A stretch of 64,000 bases of DNA, taken from Geosiphon pyriformis (Eukaryota > Glomeromycota > Glomeromycetes > Archaeosporales > Geosiphonaceae). The stretch covers positions 145,453 through 209,452 of the forward strand of contig JAAOMT010000231.1 in the NCBI GenBank assembly GCA_016748015.1. The letters run 5' to 3'. A model generated the notes under the pieces. That model was not told the origin of the DNA, ran no database searches, and worked only from the letters and a program-made list of their open reading frames with translations. The position numbers and the translations under genes were made by a program. Positions 12,463-23,914 of this stretch are shown piece after piece; positions within the stretch are counted from its first letter, which is position 1; every line of letters starts with the position of its first letter.

Positions 12463-13244
12463 AGTGTGTATGGCAACCTCTGAGACAGCACCGTGACTTG
12501 ATCGTTCCAGTAAGGTCTTAAGCTCCTGGCATTGAAGACACCACGGCCGATATTTTCGACGAGCTCAATGTCGGGAATCGGGGCGAGAGTTGTTTTTGTC
12601 ACTAAAAATCCTCCTTTTGCTTTGCACTTTCTTGGTAGCAGAGGTGGTGGGTGGTGTTATCAGCATTTTGAGAATTTAGCTCAGGAATATGCTTTTCCAA
12701 AAATATGCATATTGAATATCCCAAAAATAAGCTTCAAATTTAATTTTTTTTTAGGGATTATACAAACCATTAAATATCCTAAACCCTCTTACATTTTTGC
12801 AGCCCAATGATCTCAAAGGTAATGTAGACGGTTTCTTGCCTATCTTGTTTCTCCATGTTTGATTACCAAAGTTTGAGCGAGTGTAACATAAACGATTCCC
12901 CAAGTTTTATTTTTCTGTCAAAAATTTGGAATCACCCTATCTAAATAAAAGAAATTTAGATAAATTTACCATAGACTTTATCCGACTTTCAAACATTGAT
13001 ACAAGACCAAACAAACCAAAGTATCCTTTATAACCAAGCTTTGCCTTATTTCTTTATACATTTCTTATTTCGTCAAAATCAAGAGTGAAAATTTTTTTTA
13101 TAAAACTTAAACATATTTCAAATATTCTGAAATTCCTTATATAATTAACATTATATTTTTAGAAGCACTTTTGTTCGAACTATATATTTCTCTTTTTTTC
13201 AAATAAAACTTTTATAATATCTGTTCAACGCTAATTTAAAAACG
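12463..13244. other. intergenic DNA, no supported gene
   Basis: A 92-codon plus-strand frame at 12532-12810 has no recognisable features and no splice-consistent extension. The 3' half is AT-rich and holds the promoter region of the gene starting at 13245. Confidence 0.5.
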
Positions 13245-14289
13245 ATGACCAAGTTCAGTTCTAGGAATAAAATATACATGACTTTGAAAATCTTTATAGT
13301 GTACACACTATTATTATTGATTCAGGTATATTTAATTGCTGACCTATGAATTCTCTGTTTTCAAATACTCGAGTTTTGACTCTGCGAATAGATTCCGTTT
13401 TCATGAATCATGATCTTTTCTTGACATGCCATTTTTTTTGCGATTTTATTAAAACTTTTCAATTTTTTTGGCTATAACAGAAAGAGGTAAATGGAGAACG
13501 ATTCAATGGGATTGTAGATTTACCAGGAAGAAAGACATGGTATGGTTGTAGTCACGTTGAAGCGAACATTGTTAGTAGGTAAAAGTCTTTTCGTCATATC
13601 CGAAAAATCTTCCATAAAAATTCACAATTTTACTTAAACCCATTCGTTCAGGCTTCCAAGTGTCTTTAGCCACTTACAATTCAACAACCGAAAACCCGAT
13701 CAAAGGCTTTACAAAACCAAATAACCTTTACAAATCAGCTACTCCCGGGTTTATCGTTGTCTTAACTGATGAGATCAACATAAGGAAATATATAAATCCA
13801 AAAATACAACTATCCGATTTTTACCCTAAATTGTCATGTTGGTCCAAAGATCCAGTTAAACCTGTAACAAGTTGTTCCAAATCTGGACGTATTTATGAAA
13901 ATTCCAAGAGATTATGTATTGCAGTGACGAATCCAACTAAAAAAAAATTGAAATTCTCTTTGGAACTCGAATTTCAAAAATTGCCTAACCCCACTGTTGG
14001 TACTGGTTATTACACAAATTATTCCAATACTATAACACCATCAACCACTATTGCATCAATGCCTACAAGTACAAGTACAATTACAACTACAACTACAACT
14101 ACAACTACAACTACAACTACAACGACAACGACAACGACAGATAGCACTAGTGCATCATCAACTTCGAATGCTAATGGCGCTATAGGTAGTATGGGATATC
14201 CAATGGGTAACGTTTCAATTTATCCTGTTCTGGGTATAGTATTTACATTTTTAGGGACAGCAGTTTGTTTATTGGTTGGAAACTTTTAA
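13245..14289 (+). CDS. secreted, probably GPI-anchored Thr-rich protein (paralog A1)
   Basis: Three exons (13245-13325, 13481-13574, 13652-14289), phases 0 and 1, give 270 residues. The N-terminus carries a hydrophobic signal segment (FIVYTLLLLIQ). The ectodomain contains TWYGCSHVEANI, ATPGFIVVLTDEINI then YINP, and LCIAVTNPTKKKLKFSLELE. A Thr run follows, encoded by repeated ACT-ACA codons at 14081-14138, then a Ser/Thr-rich stalk and a C-terminal hydrophobic segment (VLGIVFTFLGTAVCLLV) that ends five residues later, as in GPI-anchor signals. The gene at 26078 is a paralog with introns at matching positions and phases. No known family is recognised. A polyadenylation-like AATAAA lies at 14363-14368. 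Confidence 0.82.
14081..14138 (+). repeat. ACA/ACT hexamer repeat coding for poly-Thr
   Basis: An (ACTACA)n tract passing into ACGACA units, in frame within the protein starting at 13245. It encodes the Thr run of the stalk and is a likely site of length variation between strains. Confidence 0.9.
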
Positions 14290-16455
14290 TTTTCCTCTAA
14301 ATTATATATTTTATTTCGAATACTTTCTTTATAAATTTATGATAAACTTAAAATTTTAATGAAATAAACATTTTTGAAAAGTGGTTAATATTGACAGATT
14401 TGCTTGCTTTTTGGTTCCTTGGAATTCATTATGTTGGATTGATAGAATGTAGCCTGAATAATATATTTTTTACTAATATTTCAAAGGATGTAGCTAATGT
14501 TACAGAATTTGTGACTAATGGTGGCTATTATTCCTATAGACTTTTGTTGGCTAATGTACATGTGACTTCACATAGAATTTTTTCATCGAGCACCAAATAA
14601 AATGTCTCGTAAGAGGTCCGCGTAGTCAATAAAATTACGCAAAAGCCTTCTAGCAAGTTCTGATGGCTGTAAAGATATGTAAAATGCTAAATAAATACGT
14701 ATATTTTGAATCCTCCACTCTTTTCGTTTCCTCAAATAACAGTCTTATTAATGACTTTTTTCTCCCTATGAAGCATTTAACAGCTCGGAATCTTCTCCAG
14801 AACACTTCGTCGCTGGCATGCTCAAGGAAATTTAAAGCTACACATAGTTTAGGTGGGTGTTCAGTTATATTCCTTCGAAGATATTTTCCACCCCAGCCTC
14901 TGGAACAGCCTGTGATTACATTTATGCACAGCTCTCAAAGCCCCAAAAAACACTAGGACAGAAAATTTATTTCCAATAGCATTATCCCTCTTATGGTATC
15001 ATCACAAATGTGGTTAGTAGCATCAATTTTAAGATATCAGGCCTTAGAACCCTATTGGAATTCTAAACAAGAAATGATCATACAGTAATATTTGTACATT
15101 TTTATTGCTTTTATATAAAGCCTCACATGAGCAAATCAAATAATTCAGGATCGAAGATTTAATTTGATAAAATTCGAGCCAGTTTTGTGGGAAAATCATT
15201 ATGACTTTTTTAATTTAAAAAATTGTGAATAATTCTGTTGCTTTGAATATGATCTTTTCAAACATATTTTTAATTTCAATGACATTAAAATCATCATAAT
15301 TTATTTACAAGATACTACATCATTTATCATTGCAGCTTAAAAACTGGTTGAAAACAAAATTCAGTAAAAAGTTAATGAAAAAATTTTTTAATTATAAAAG
15401 TCTAACCTTTTTTTTTGTTATTTTTTGTGATATAAACATACTAAAAATAAAATATAAAGTTTATAAATAAATAAATTATTTATTTTTTAATTATTAAAAC
15501 ATATTAGATAAAATAAAATGGAAACAAAACCAAACAATAAAACAATACAACAAATGATAATTTGAACACATTCAAAATTTAAAAAGATATTAAAATTAAT
15601 GAATTTGATTAACATGTTTTTTTGGTGTTTAAAGTTACACAAACAAAATTTGCAATTGATGTGAATGGTTTTACAAAAAGTTGAAAGGAAAGAAGGTCTT
15701 TAAATCTCAATGATGCACGTGAAATATTTCCTTGGGTATTATTAGATGGCTGTTTAAAATTTGAAAATATATCATATTTTCTTTTTCTTTAATAAATCAA
15801 TTAACCGCTGATTAAATAAGAAGTAATACACTTTTAATGTTTAATTAATCAGAACTGAACACAGCAAATAAATAGTAAATGAAGCATGAGTCATTCTCGG
15901 TTTTTTGATAAAAATACTCAATGCACTTAATAACACTGGCAAATCATATCAGAAAAACGAATTCATATTCAGAGTCAAAAAAACATCCGCCGTCATATTA
16001 TAAAAGAAGTTTAAACCCTAAAACATTAGAAGAATGGCAAAATTAAATGTTTTATCATCTCATTAGGTATTACTACGCACGATAATGGTGGAGAGGGATA
16101 GAATTACCAGACACTATAAAAATCCAGCTTTTTTGAACTCTAAAAAAATGATGGATCTGGTTAAATGTCGTTTTGGACATATAAACAATGCGCTCGTGAG
16201 TTTGGCGGGCTTTGCTAGATGGAGCTGTCCAGTTGGACATATCATGATTATTTAATATCTATCTGAATCCGACTCAAGCCATTATGAAAATGAAATCGAT
16301 TGAAATTTTGACATGCCAAAATATAATAAATTAATTTTATTTAAATCAATGATCAACGATGATCAATTATTTATAGTAAGACAGAGTGATACTTGCTTAT
16401 TAAATTAATTAAACCAAAGATTAACAGGATCATTTGTCTTTTTCGACTCTGCAAA
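14290..16455. other. intergenic DNA with fragments of an unidentified decayed gene
   Basis: The minus strand at about 14660-14940 is open for roughly 95 codons without a start; it is listed as a finding. Plus-strand frames at 14391 and 14663 look like shadows. From 15060 to 16440 the DNA is AT-rich with nothing recognised; the last 400 bases lie upstream of the SDR gene. Confidence 0.5.
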
Positions 16456-17566
16456 ATGACTTCTTCCTCTGCTATTAGTACATATTCCGCCGTGGTTATT
16501 GGGGCTACAGGTATCTGGTATCATAAGCGTTAAAGAAATGGTTATATATTGTAACAACACCTTATAACAATCTATCTTTATCTAATATCACTTTGTCAAA
16601 TAGGCGCGGTTGGTTCAGCTCTAACTCGCGAACTCCTTTCATCCCCACGTTGCACCAGCGTAACAGCTCTCAACAGACGCTCCATAGATCCTACTTTCTA
16701 CCTTTCGCCACCCAACTCACCATCCTCTGAATCCCTCTCGCTCACACCTGATCTCTCTAAACTCCAGCAACACATTATAAATCTTGACGAGATCAATACA
16801 CCAACAACTCAATCTTTAATCGCACCACATGATGTGGCGTTTTGTACCGTTGGCGTAGGCCAACCGACTAAAGAGAAATATGAATACGTACATAAGATTG
16901 AGGTTGAAAATGCGACTGAATTTGCAAAAGCATGCAAAGATGCGGCAGGGAGTCGAATAAAACATATTTCGTTGTTGTCTGGTCAAGGTGCGAGTGAAAA
17001 TAGTCGTATTTCTTTGTTAAAGTTGAAGGCGGAGGTTGAAAAAAATTACGAGGACGTTGGAATTAGGAGAACTAGTTTTTTTCAGCCTAGTGTGATGATC
17101 ACGAAAACCATGAGATATGGCGCCGTAGGTGAGTAATACGAATCGAAATATTTAGTTTGTTTTGGCGAATATTTAATATTTTATAAAGCCTGACCTTTGG
17201 TCAATATAAAGAATAACAAACAAAGAATAATTCTCATTTAAGTCTCTATTGCCATTAATAGACATATTCAATCAATTCGTCTTTCCTAAAATCTCGGTAT
17301 TAGCCCCTCAAAGGTGGCGTGAGATTGCGGTGTGGGACTTGGGTCGAGCTATGAGAATCAATGCGGAGATTAATCTCGACAAAAATAAAGACTTGAATGA
17401 AAATGTGATTGAACGTTTAGGTTGGAAGGTAAAAAATTTTATATTAATTTCAATATAAATAAATAAGGTGTAATAGATTTTAGTTTTAAATCTTTAGGAA
17501 TTCCATGAACTTTTGGATCTTGAAAAGGAAACAATTGGAAAGGATAAGAAGTGTAGCCGTAAGTGA
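16456..17566 (+). CDS. NAD(P)-binding atypical SDR (HTATIP2/FMP52-like)
   Basis: Four exons (16456-16510, 16604-17128, 17262-17428, 17498-17566), all phases consistent, give 271 residues. The N-terminus has the Rossmann dinucleotide loop VVIGATGAVGSALTREL, split by intron 1 inside the Gly-rich turn. Further on KHISLLSGQGAS, LKLKAEVE and SFFQPSVMIT match the strand order of the TIP30/HTATIP2 and yeast Fmp52 group, which bind NADPH; Fmp52 is a mitochondrial outer membrane protein. WREIAVWDLGRAMRINAEIN forms the C-terminal part. The Tyr of the YxxxK active site appears as Leu (LLKLK), so oxidoreductase activity is doubtful. The member is somewhat longer than the usual 230-240 residues. Exon 2 is GC-richer than the flanks. 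Confidence 0.85.
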
Positions 17567-18837
17567 TTGACCGACGAAGTTTGAAAATTTTTGGATTAAT
17601 ACTTTGGTCTGTGGCAGCTTCTCTCTGAAGAATGGATATTACAATCTAGTATTTTAATGTAATGCAATTTCGGTCTGGTTGCTAAGTGTTAGAATATAAT
17701 TTAGTTAAAAGACAACGATTTTTAAATTGCCTTTTATATAGTTACTTATAATAATATATTTTATTAATATTTTAAGTATTAATTATGGTTTTATCGAAAT
17801 TTCTAATAACATATTCTTTATTAAACTTTAAAAAATTAAAAAATGTTTTAAGGTTAGATATGATGTATGACTTATCCAAATATAAAATGACTTTTTATAA
17901 AATTAAAACTCTTGAAAAAGAGTTTTAATATTTTCAAATCAATTAAACTTTGCAGCTTATTAAGAAATTCATTTATTAACTATTTTCTTACAAAATATTT
18001 TAAATATTGGTTCAATTATTTATAAATATGATTTATCTAAATATTTTATATCAGAATTTTCGCTAACTAAAAAATCCATTTCAATTTGTATTAAACAAAA
18101 TTATTAATGAATTTATTTCTAATTTAAGAAGAAAATAGATATTTAATAATTATAATAGACTTTGTTTCAACTAAAATAAAAGATTTTTTGTTTTCAATAT
18201 TATTATTCTGCACAACATATAGAAACTATTTCAAATACTGTAAAATCAATTTTTTGGTATTCGATTTTTTATTTTTATTCTATTAGAACTTTTTCAATAA
18301 AGGTCTGCTTTATATTCTAAAATCTTTGGCTGAATCGATTTAAACGATAAAAATTGCTCTATTTCAAATATATATTGAGAATTTTTTATTTGAATAGAAA
18401 AGAAATAATTCGGTCATTACAGAATAACATTAATCTCTATTTCAGATATCTTCATTAATAAAATGGATGAAATTTCAATAGAGGCAATAATGAGTCGAAT
18501 TTTTTGACATGTTTGGTTTGATTTTTTTTTTATAAATTGACAAACCTCATTAAATATTTTTTCATTCAAGATTATCCACAAATTTGAAATTTTCTTTGGC
18601 AAATGATAAAATTAATAAATTTAGAAACCCGGAAATGAATTTTACTTAAATAGAGGAAAATTTTTCTGTCTATAAATCTAAATTTTTCTCAATAATAAGC
18701 GTGAATACAAAGTTTACACAAAATAAGGTTTGACTTATTTTTCTTCAAATCTTGTTTTGAAGGATTAGGATTGAGAAATTATGAATCATATTCAACCCTT
18801 TATTCCGGATCAATAATAGGCAATATTAAGCATGGTC
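17567..18837. other. AT-rich intergenic DNA
   Basis: No supportable gene. A 61-codon minus-strand frame near 18417-18602 is A/T-driven. The DNA becomes GC-richer at about 18830, where the Fanzor relic begins. Confidence 0.6.
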
Positions 18838-19900
18838 GTTTTAGGACCAAGGCTCCATCAAGCAATGCCCGGAGGAAGATCTCCTGAGCACCATTTTCAT
18901 CTCTGTCTATCAAAATCCCACAATCTCTCTGATTCTTTGGATGTTGACACATTGACTACAAGCCTTTGATCGTTCTAGGTAGTAACACGAACATCTAATT
19001 CCTCAGCCTTACCGATCAGGCATTTTCCAAAGCGGTAATGCGCCCAACAAAGCATTTCTGGACAGTTTTTCGTGTAATCTTTCTTGAGTTGTCAAAAGGA
19101 GGAAATCGAATACGCGGGTAAAGAATCTGACTGATTTCCAGTGAATTCACTTTGCCTTATCAAGTCATCAGGCAATTTAATTCTGAGAAGGATGCTACTA
19201 ACTTATCCTTTTTACAGATGAGATCATCCAAGTACTTGAAAATGCAAACTATACGTCCAACAGAATGTTCGCCAGTCTTACCTGTACCTTTTGTGGGAGA
19301 GTGCCATGTAAAAAGCGTACGGACGCCAGGATCAAAAGACTGCATGAACAGAGCCATCCCGTTTGGGTTTCGCGGAGCTGTTTTTGCGTCTGGTATACCC
19401 CGGCAAATTTCTGTTCCGACATTATATTGTGAGGAACGGGCCACCTATTATTATGTTTCTTCTTTTTTCGAAATCAAGAAGCCACAAAGCACGCTTATTA
19501 CTGAGATAGTCTCTAAAATCTTTTTATTGATTTCAGCCGCCTCCTGAGAGCATCTTTTTAAAGAAATTGCAACCATACATGTAGCAAGAAGCACTTACAT
19601 TCCTGCATTTCGGCGAGTGGCTGATTGAGCTATTGATCTAAAAGTCCATCTTCCTTCTTGAAATGGTAATCTTCAGAAATACTTGTTGTACATTTTTCAT
19701 GTTTAGAGGGCGTGTTTTTTCATTCCAACGAGGCGAATGGGATGGTTGTTCTTGCAAATGAATGCTATAAACTCCTTGGTCTTTGCGTCAGATTGTACAT
19801 TTTAACTTTAGCTTTGTGCTCTGTTAGAAGATGGCCGTTATAGTCGTCCCTCATTTTATCATCAAGGGGATAATCTTTTAAATGAGTGGTCAAGTCAAAT
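18838..19900 (-). pseudogene. decayed Fanzor (eukaryotic TnpB-like) nuclease gene
   Basis: Fanzor proteins are transposon-encoded, RNA-guided nucleases related to IS200/IS605 OrfB (TnpB), with a split RuvC-like domain and a zinc ribbon. The best segment is 19160-19444: FDPGVRTLFTWHSPTKG carries the RuvC-I Asp (codon 19331-19333), followed by GEHSVGRIVCIFKYLDDL. Downstream, in changing frames, come SRKITRKTVQK (about 19070), HYRFGKCLIGKAEELDVRV (about 18980-19040), a CSQC half of the zinc ribbon (about 18945), and DRDENGAQEIFLRALLDGA (about 18850-18907), the RuvC-III motif. Upstream, up to about 19900, fragments such as KDAKTKE-like text are weaker. At least three frameshifts and several stops show it is dead. 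The ends of the element were not found. Confidence 0.8.
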
Positions 19901-22171
19901 CATCCTTGTCTTTAGCCATGTCGCGATAAATTTCTTTGCCTTCATTTGATAATTAAGCTGTTCATATTTATATAGCATAATCGAGTCATATCGACCTTAA
20001 TACATTTGAGAATTTGTCAAGATCAGGAACAGCGACAAGATTGCTGTCAAGTTCCACGGCACACACTCTTATTATTTAGGATAATTCCATATTTGGCGTT
20101 ATTGACCTTATAGAAGTCTTTCTCTCAAATCAATTATGAGTTCAATCTATTTCTTCGACCATGGAGACTGATCAAACTCAAATATCTTCCAAATTTCTTA
20201 ATTTGCGTCCTCAAATATGGTTTTTCTTATAGCATATATTCAGAAAAAGCTTTTTACCTCTTGTTTAATATTCATCCTCCAATTTTTGAAAGCTACTTTT
20301 AATAATCACTCATCAACTCCATCGTTTCAATACTAAGGGTTATCAGAATGAGAGTTACATATTTCGATTAATTTCTAGGAAACATCCTTCATTGCAGCAG
20401 TACAATATTGTTAAAGTATTGGATTTCCTTTGTGTCCATCTAAAACCAGTTTATGCTAATTATCCTGCCTCAAAGACTGGTCTAAAGATCCAAGTTTTAG
20501 ATTTGTTTCGATCTAACGACGAGCGAATCGATGACCAAAATGCTAGCGAGTGGTGTAGATCCAAAAATGTTACATGTGATACAGGTTTCATGTAAAACCC
20601 ATATTAATCTTGTGAAACGAAACCTATAATTACTTTCTGAACTTTCTGGCGTTCTTGATAAAATATATAAAAGCAAATCATATTTACATCTTTACAATGT
20701 CAAATATGTCTTTTTTAATTCATTTGATCTTCTTTTACAATTTTTACAATCTTTCAATTGGTTGACATATGTGTTTTAAGCCTTTGGCAAAAAGGTAATT
20801 TCAAATAACAAAATTAATTTTTTTTATTCTTACAAATATGATAAAACAGCATCAATTGAAAAACGTCTGGCTTCAAAAAAAGTATACTTAAAACAAAATT
20901 TTAAAATATAAATTATTCAGAAATATAATTATTATTATATATATATTAAATACCGAAACTTTAATTGTTTTGGACTAATAATCCCAAATTAACTTTTTTA
21001 AAAAAATAAATGATTAATAACAGATAATAAAAGTTTCAGGATTTTCAACTAGTCACAATTTAAAGCAAAAAGTTGCAATTCTTAATAAAAAATGCTTGAA
21101 ACTCATTTGCACCTATTTGCAACCAGTTGTAATGTTATTTTTAATCTGTATATTTTAATATAAATGGGAACCACCTTAGCCACATTTCAATATAAAAACT
21201 CAATCACGATTATATTTTCATTAGTAAATTTCTTAATTTGCTTGAAAATTTTTACTTAATAATGATTTAGATTTTATGATGTATTATAATTCTTTTAAAA
21301 ACTTTTAATTAAAGGTAGATTTACAAGACTTTGGCACGCAAGTTGCCAGAATGAGTGCTATTTTATTGTAGCTTATTAACATAATTCCTTCATTGCATGG
21401 TTTTAGGACCAGCGGGTCCAACTGGTATGGCTGTTTGTAGGTCTTGCAACACCGGAAGAGGGAGTAGTATAATGTATGTATACACAGATGACATAAATTT
21501 CATAAGTGTAACATTGAATGGTTCCGATTTGCTGCACTGTCCCACAACCCCGTTTAATCTGAAAAAAAAAATTTGAAAAAATTGAAGAAACGGATCAAAA
21601 AATATGTCCAAATTGAACGATATTATTAGGAAATAGAATCATTATTATTTCATGTTGGATTTAGAACCAAAAGGATAGTAAGATTTGTTGTTGGTTAATA
21701 TATACCCTTTTCTTGAATGCTATTTAATATTACTACATGAATTATACAAATACAAAAGTTACGATTAGATGAAGATGGAAATCAGATTCGGGCGTTTACG
21801 GTTGAAAGGTGATCCCCAATCTAAGATTAATGTTGACTAATCAAGAAAACCTGAATACTTGAGATGCCTTTAGTAACAGGGAAACAGAGGTTGCTGTAAT
21901 TTAATTAAACCTCAGGTATAGCTCAAAATAAGTGAAGAAATTTTGGAGTAAGGTTAAAGGATGGCAGAGGTATTGTCCATTGAAAAAAAAAATTTCTATT
22001 AGCAAGGAACGGCAGGGATATCTGTGGCATCAAACATAGTTTAAAATAACTTTCGAAAAGGTTTGATGCAAGTCATAATTCGCACCAGCGTGAGCCATCT
22101 TAAATGCTCATCCGGGAGTACCCAGTGATATTAATTCACAACATCCCAATCCAGCAACACGTAGTCTGCAG
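19901..22171. other. intergenic DNA, no supported gene
   Basis: 19900-20600 is moderately GC-rich with short scrambled frames and may contain the lost N-terminal part of the Fanzor element. 20640-21380 is AT-rich. 21390-22080 has mixed composition without a convincing frame on either strand; the 73-codon minus frame at 21390 is not supported by splice sites or family resemblance. Confidence 0.5.
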
Positions 22172-23914
22172 TTAATCGATTGACCACCGCTTTGTGTGCC
22201 GGTTCTCAAGATTAAATCCTGGATCATTTATGGATATATCTTCAACGCTATCAGATGTGACATTGCGACGTGATACTGAAATTAAGAATTTTGATGAGCA
22301 TATATATGTAAAGAAATCAAGACAAGTTTTAAGAATTTAATTTACAATGAAATTTGAGGCCTTTATCAAAATTTTTGAGGCATAGTGCAGAGATTATTAA
22401 AGTCACCTAAGTAATAAGGCTTTAATAAATAAAAAGAAAAACCAGTATGATTTCAATTTAGGAAAGATAAATCAGCTTACCACTCCCAATAATAAACATA
22501 CGAAGACTAAATTTGAAAGGATTTAATGATCAGCTATTATGAAAAAACACAAGTTGTACTATTATCAAAAATATTTCATGTAACTTACGGAAAAATGTAG
22601 CAAATATTCTTGTTCCCTGATACTTTGAAGGGTTGGTTAAAATATCTACAATCTTTGAAATAATATAGCCTTCAGTGCCGATACATCCAATCATAAAGAA
22701 ATACATGAGTAGCTTTCGCTCTGTTTGTACCTAATATATTATTAGCAATAAAGATTTGATCAGCCTGGATCATGAATCTCAAACAGATCAAATATGAATT
22801 ATTCATCCTTAGTTACCCCCCAAAATGCAAGTACAATCATTGATATGGAAACCACTGTTGATAATGTTATATGTAGCCAAATGTTCCCAGCGAAAATCAC
22901 TACGATTACCAAAAATTGGATGGTGAAGCCGACGAAAAAGAAAATATCTAATTTTAGCAACATGATGAAAACTGTAGGGAAAATTAAGAGGTTAAGGATT
23001 TTCAATTTTATAGCTACATAACGAAACCAGAAAACAAATCCATCTTACTTTGGTACATTTTGTATCGATCTAAAAGACATGTAATTAATTCATTAATTAG
23101 TATCATGCAAAATGATGAAATTGATAAAATTTTCAAAGGTTGACTCAGTCTGCTTGCTTGCTTGCCTCTCATATTCATATCAGCTCCAATACGCTTATAT
23201 ATACTCCATCCAAATTCTTTGTAAAGCTTATAGGCGAGATAAGCGAATCCACACGCGAAAAAAGTCATAATAATTAAAATTGCGACCTCATATGGTATTT
23301 CAGATAATTTAGGGTATTGAAGCTCATCAAAATGATCGTCGATAGACTTGATTGGTTGAGAATCAGACGAATTATTTGATTGGAGACTAAGCAAGTTGAG
23401 AGATTGAACAACTAGATGAATTGAAAACAGATTCATTTGAATATATTATATTATTGAATCAAAAAAAAATAAGAATGTCCTTAACTCACTTTGAATAGCG
23501 GAATACGATAAAATGCCAACAGAAAACAAGGATAATGCTATCAGTTGGATGGTATTTTCGTGATAAAGCTATTTATAATTAATAAACTTTAATTGGTTTA
23601 TTGAATATAATAATTGAACTAAAAACAATTAGATAAACTTTCTTTTAACTTGTACTTACAGCATCGACGCATAATACGAACTGAAATATCTGGCTGATAA
23701 TAAACAAGATATGATATACTGACATACTTTTAGCATTCAAAAAAACTATATTGTATGAATCCTTTGGAAGATCTTTTGAAATAACACTTATATCTTCTAT
23801 GTGGGCCACTTTGCTTGTATGCATGGTGTACACAATAGATTCGAGTGCAATGATGAGAATCATTTGAGCAAAAGAGGAGAAAAGAGCCCATTTGGCATAA
23901 CGTGATTGCCCAAA
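22172..23914 (-). CDS. polytopic membrane protein, nine-exon model, 5' end unresolved
   Basis: Exons 5' to 3': 23660-23914, 23490-23568, 23166-23411, 23049-23069, 22817-22971, 22589-22730, 22481-22506, 22346-22406, 22172-22275. The phases close over 1089 nt (362 residues). It begins FGQSRYAKWALFSSFAQMIL and continues through about eight hydrophobic spans, for example MSVYHILFIISQIFQFVLCV, IQLIALSLFSVGILSYSAIQ, VAILIIMTFFACGFAYLAYK and LLMYFFMIGCIGTEGYIISK. Then come the conserved KNFDKGLK and a hydrophilic tail ending KRWSID. I recognise this as a widespread fungal membrane-protein family of unknown function. One intron (23070-23165) has a GC donor, is 96 nt long and lacks stops in frame. Exons of 21 and 26 nt are unusually small. 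The first exon upstream of 23914 was not found; Met at 23863 is an alternative start. Confidence 0.82.

Noticed and set aside
19152-19547. 131-codon plus-strand frame
   Set aside because: It is the shadow of the Fanzor RuvC-I frame on the minus strand, which carries the recognisable motifs.
20392-20595. 67-codon plus-strand frame with mixed composition
   Set aside because: No start context, domain or splice partner; neighbouring text in other frames is equally plausible.
22794-23021. 75-codon plus-strand frame
   Set aside because: Antisense of the membrane-protein exon 22817-22971, whose splice sites and hydrophobic pattern fit the minus strand.
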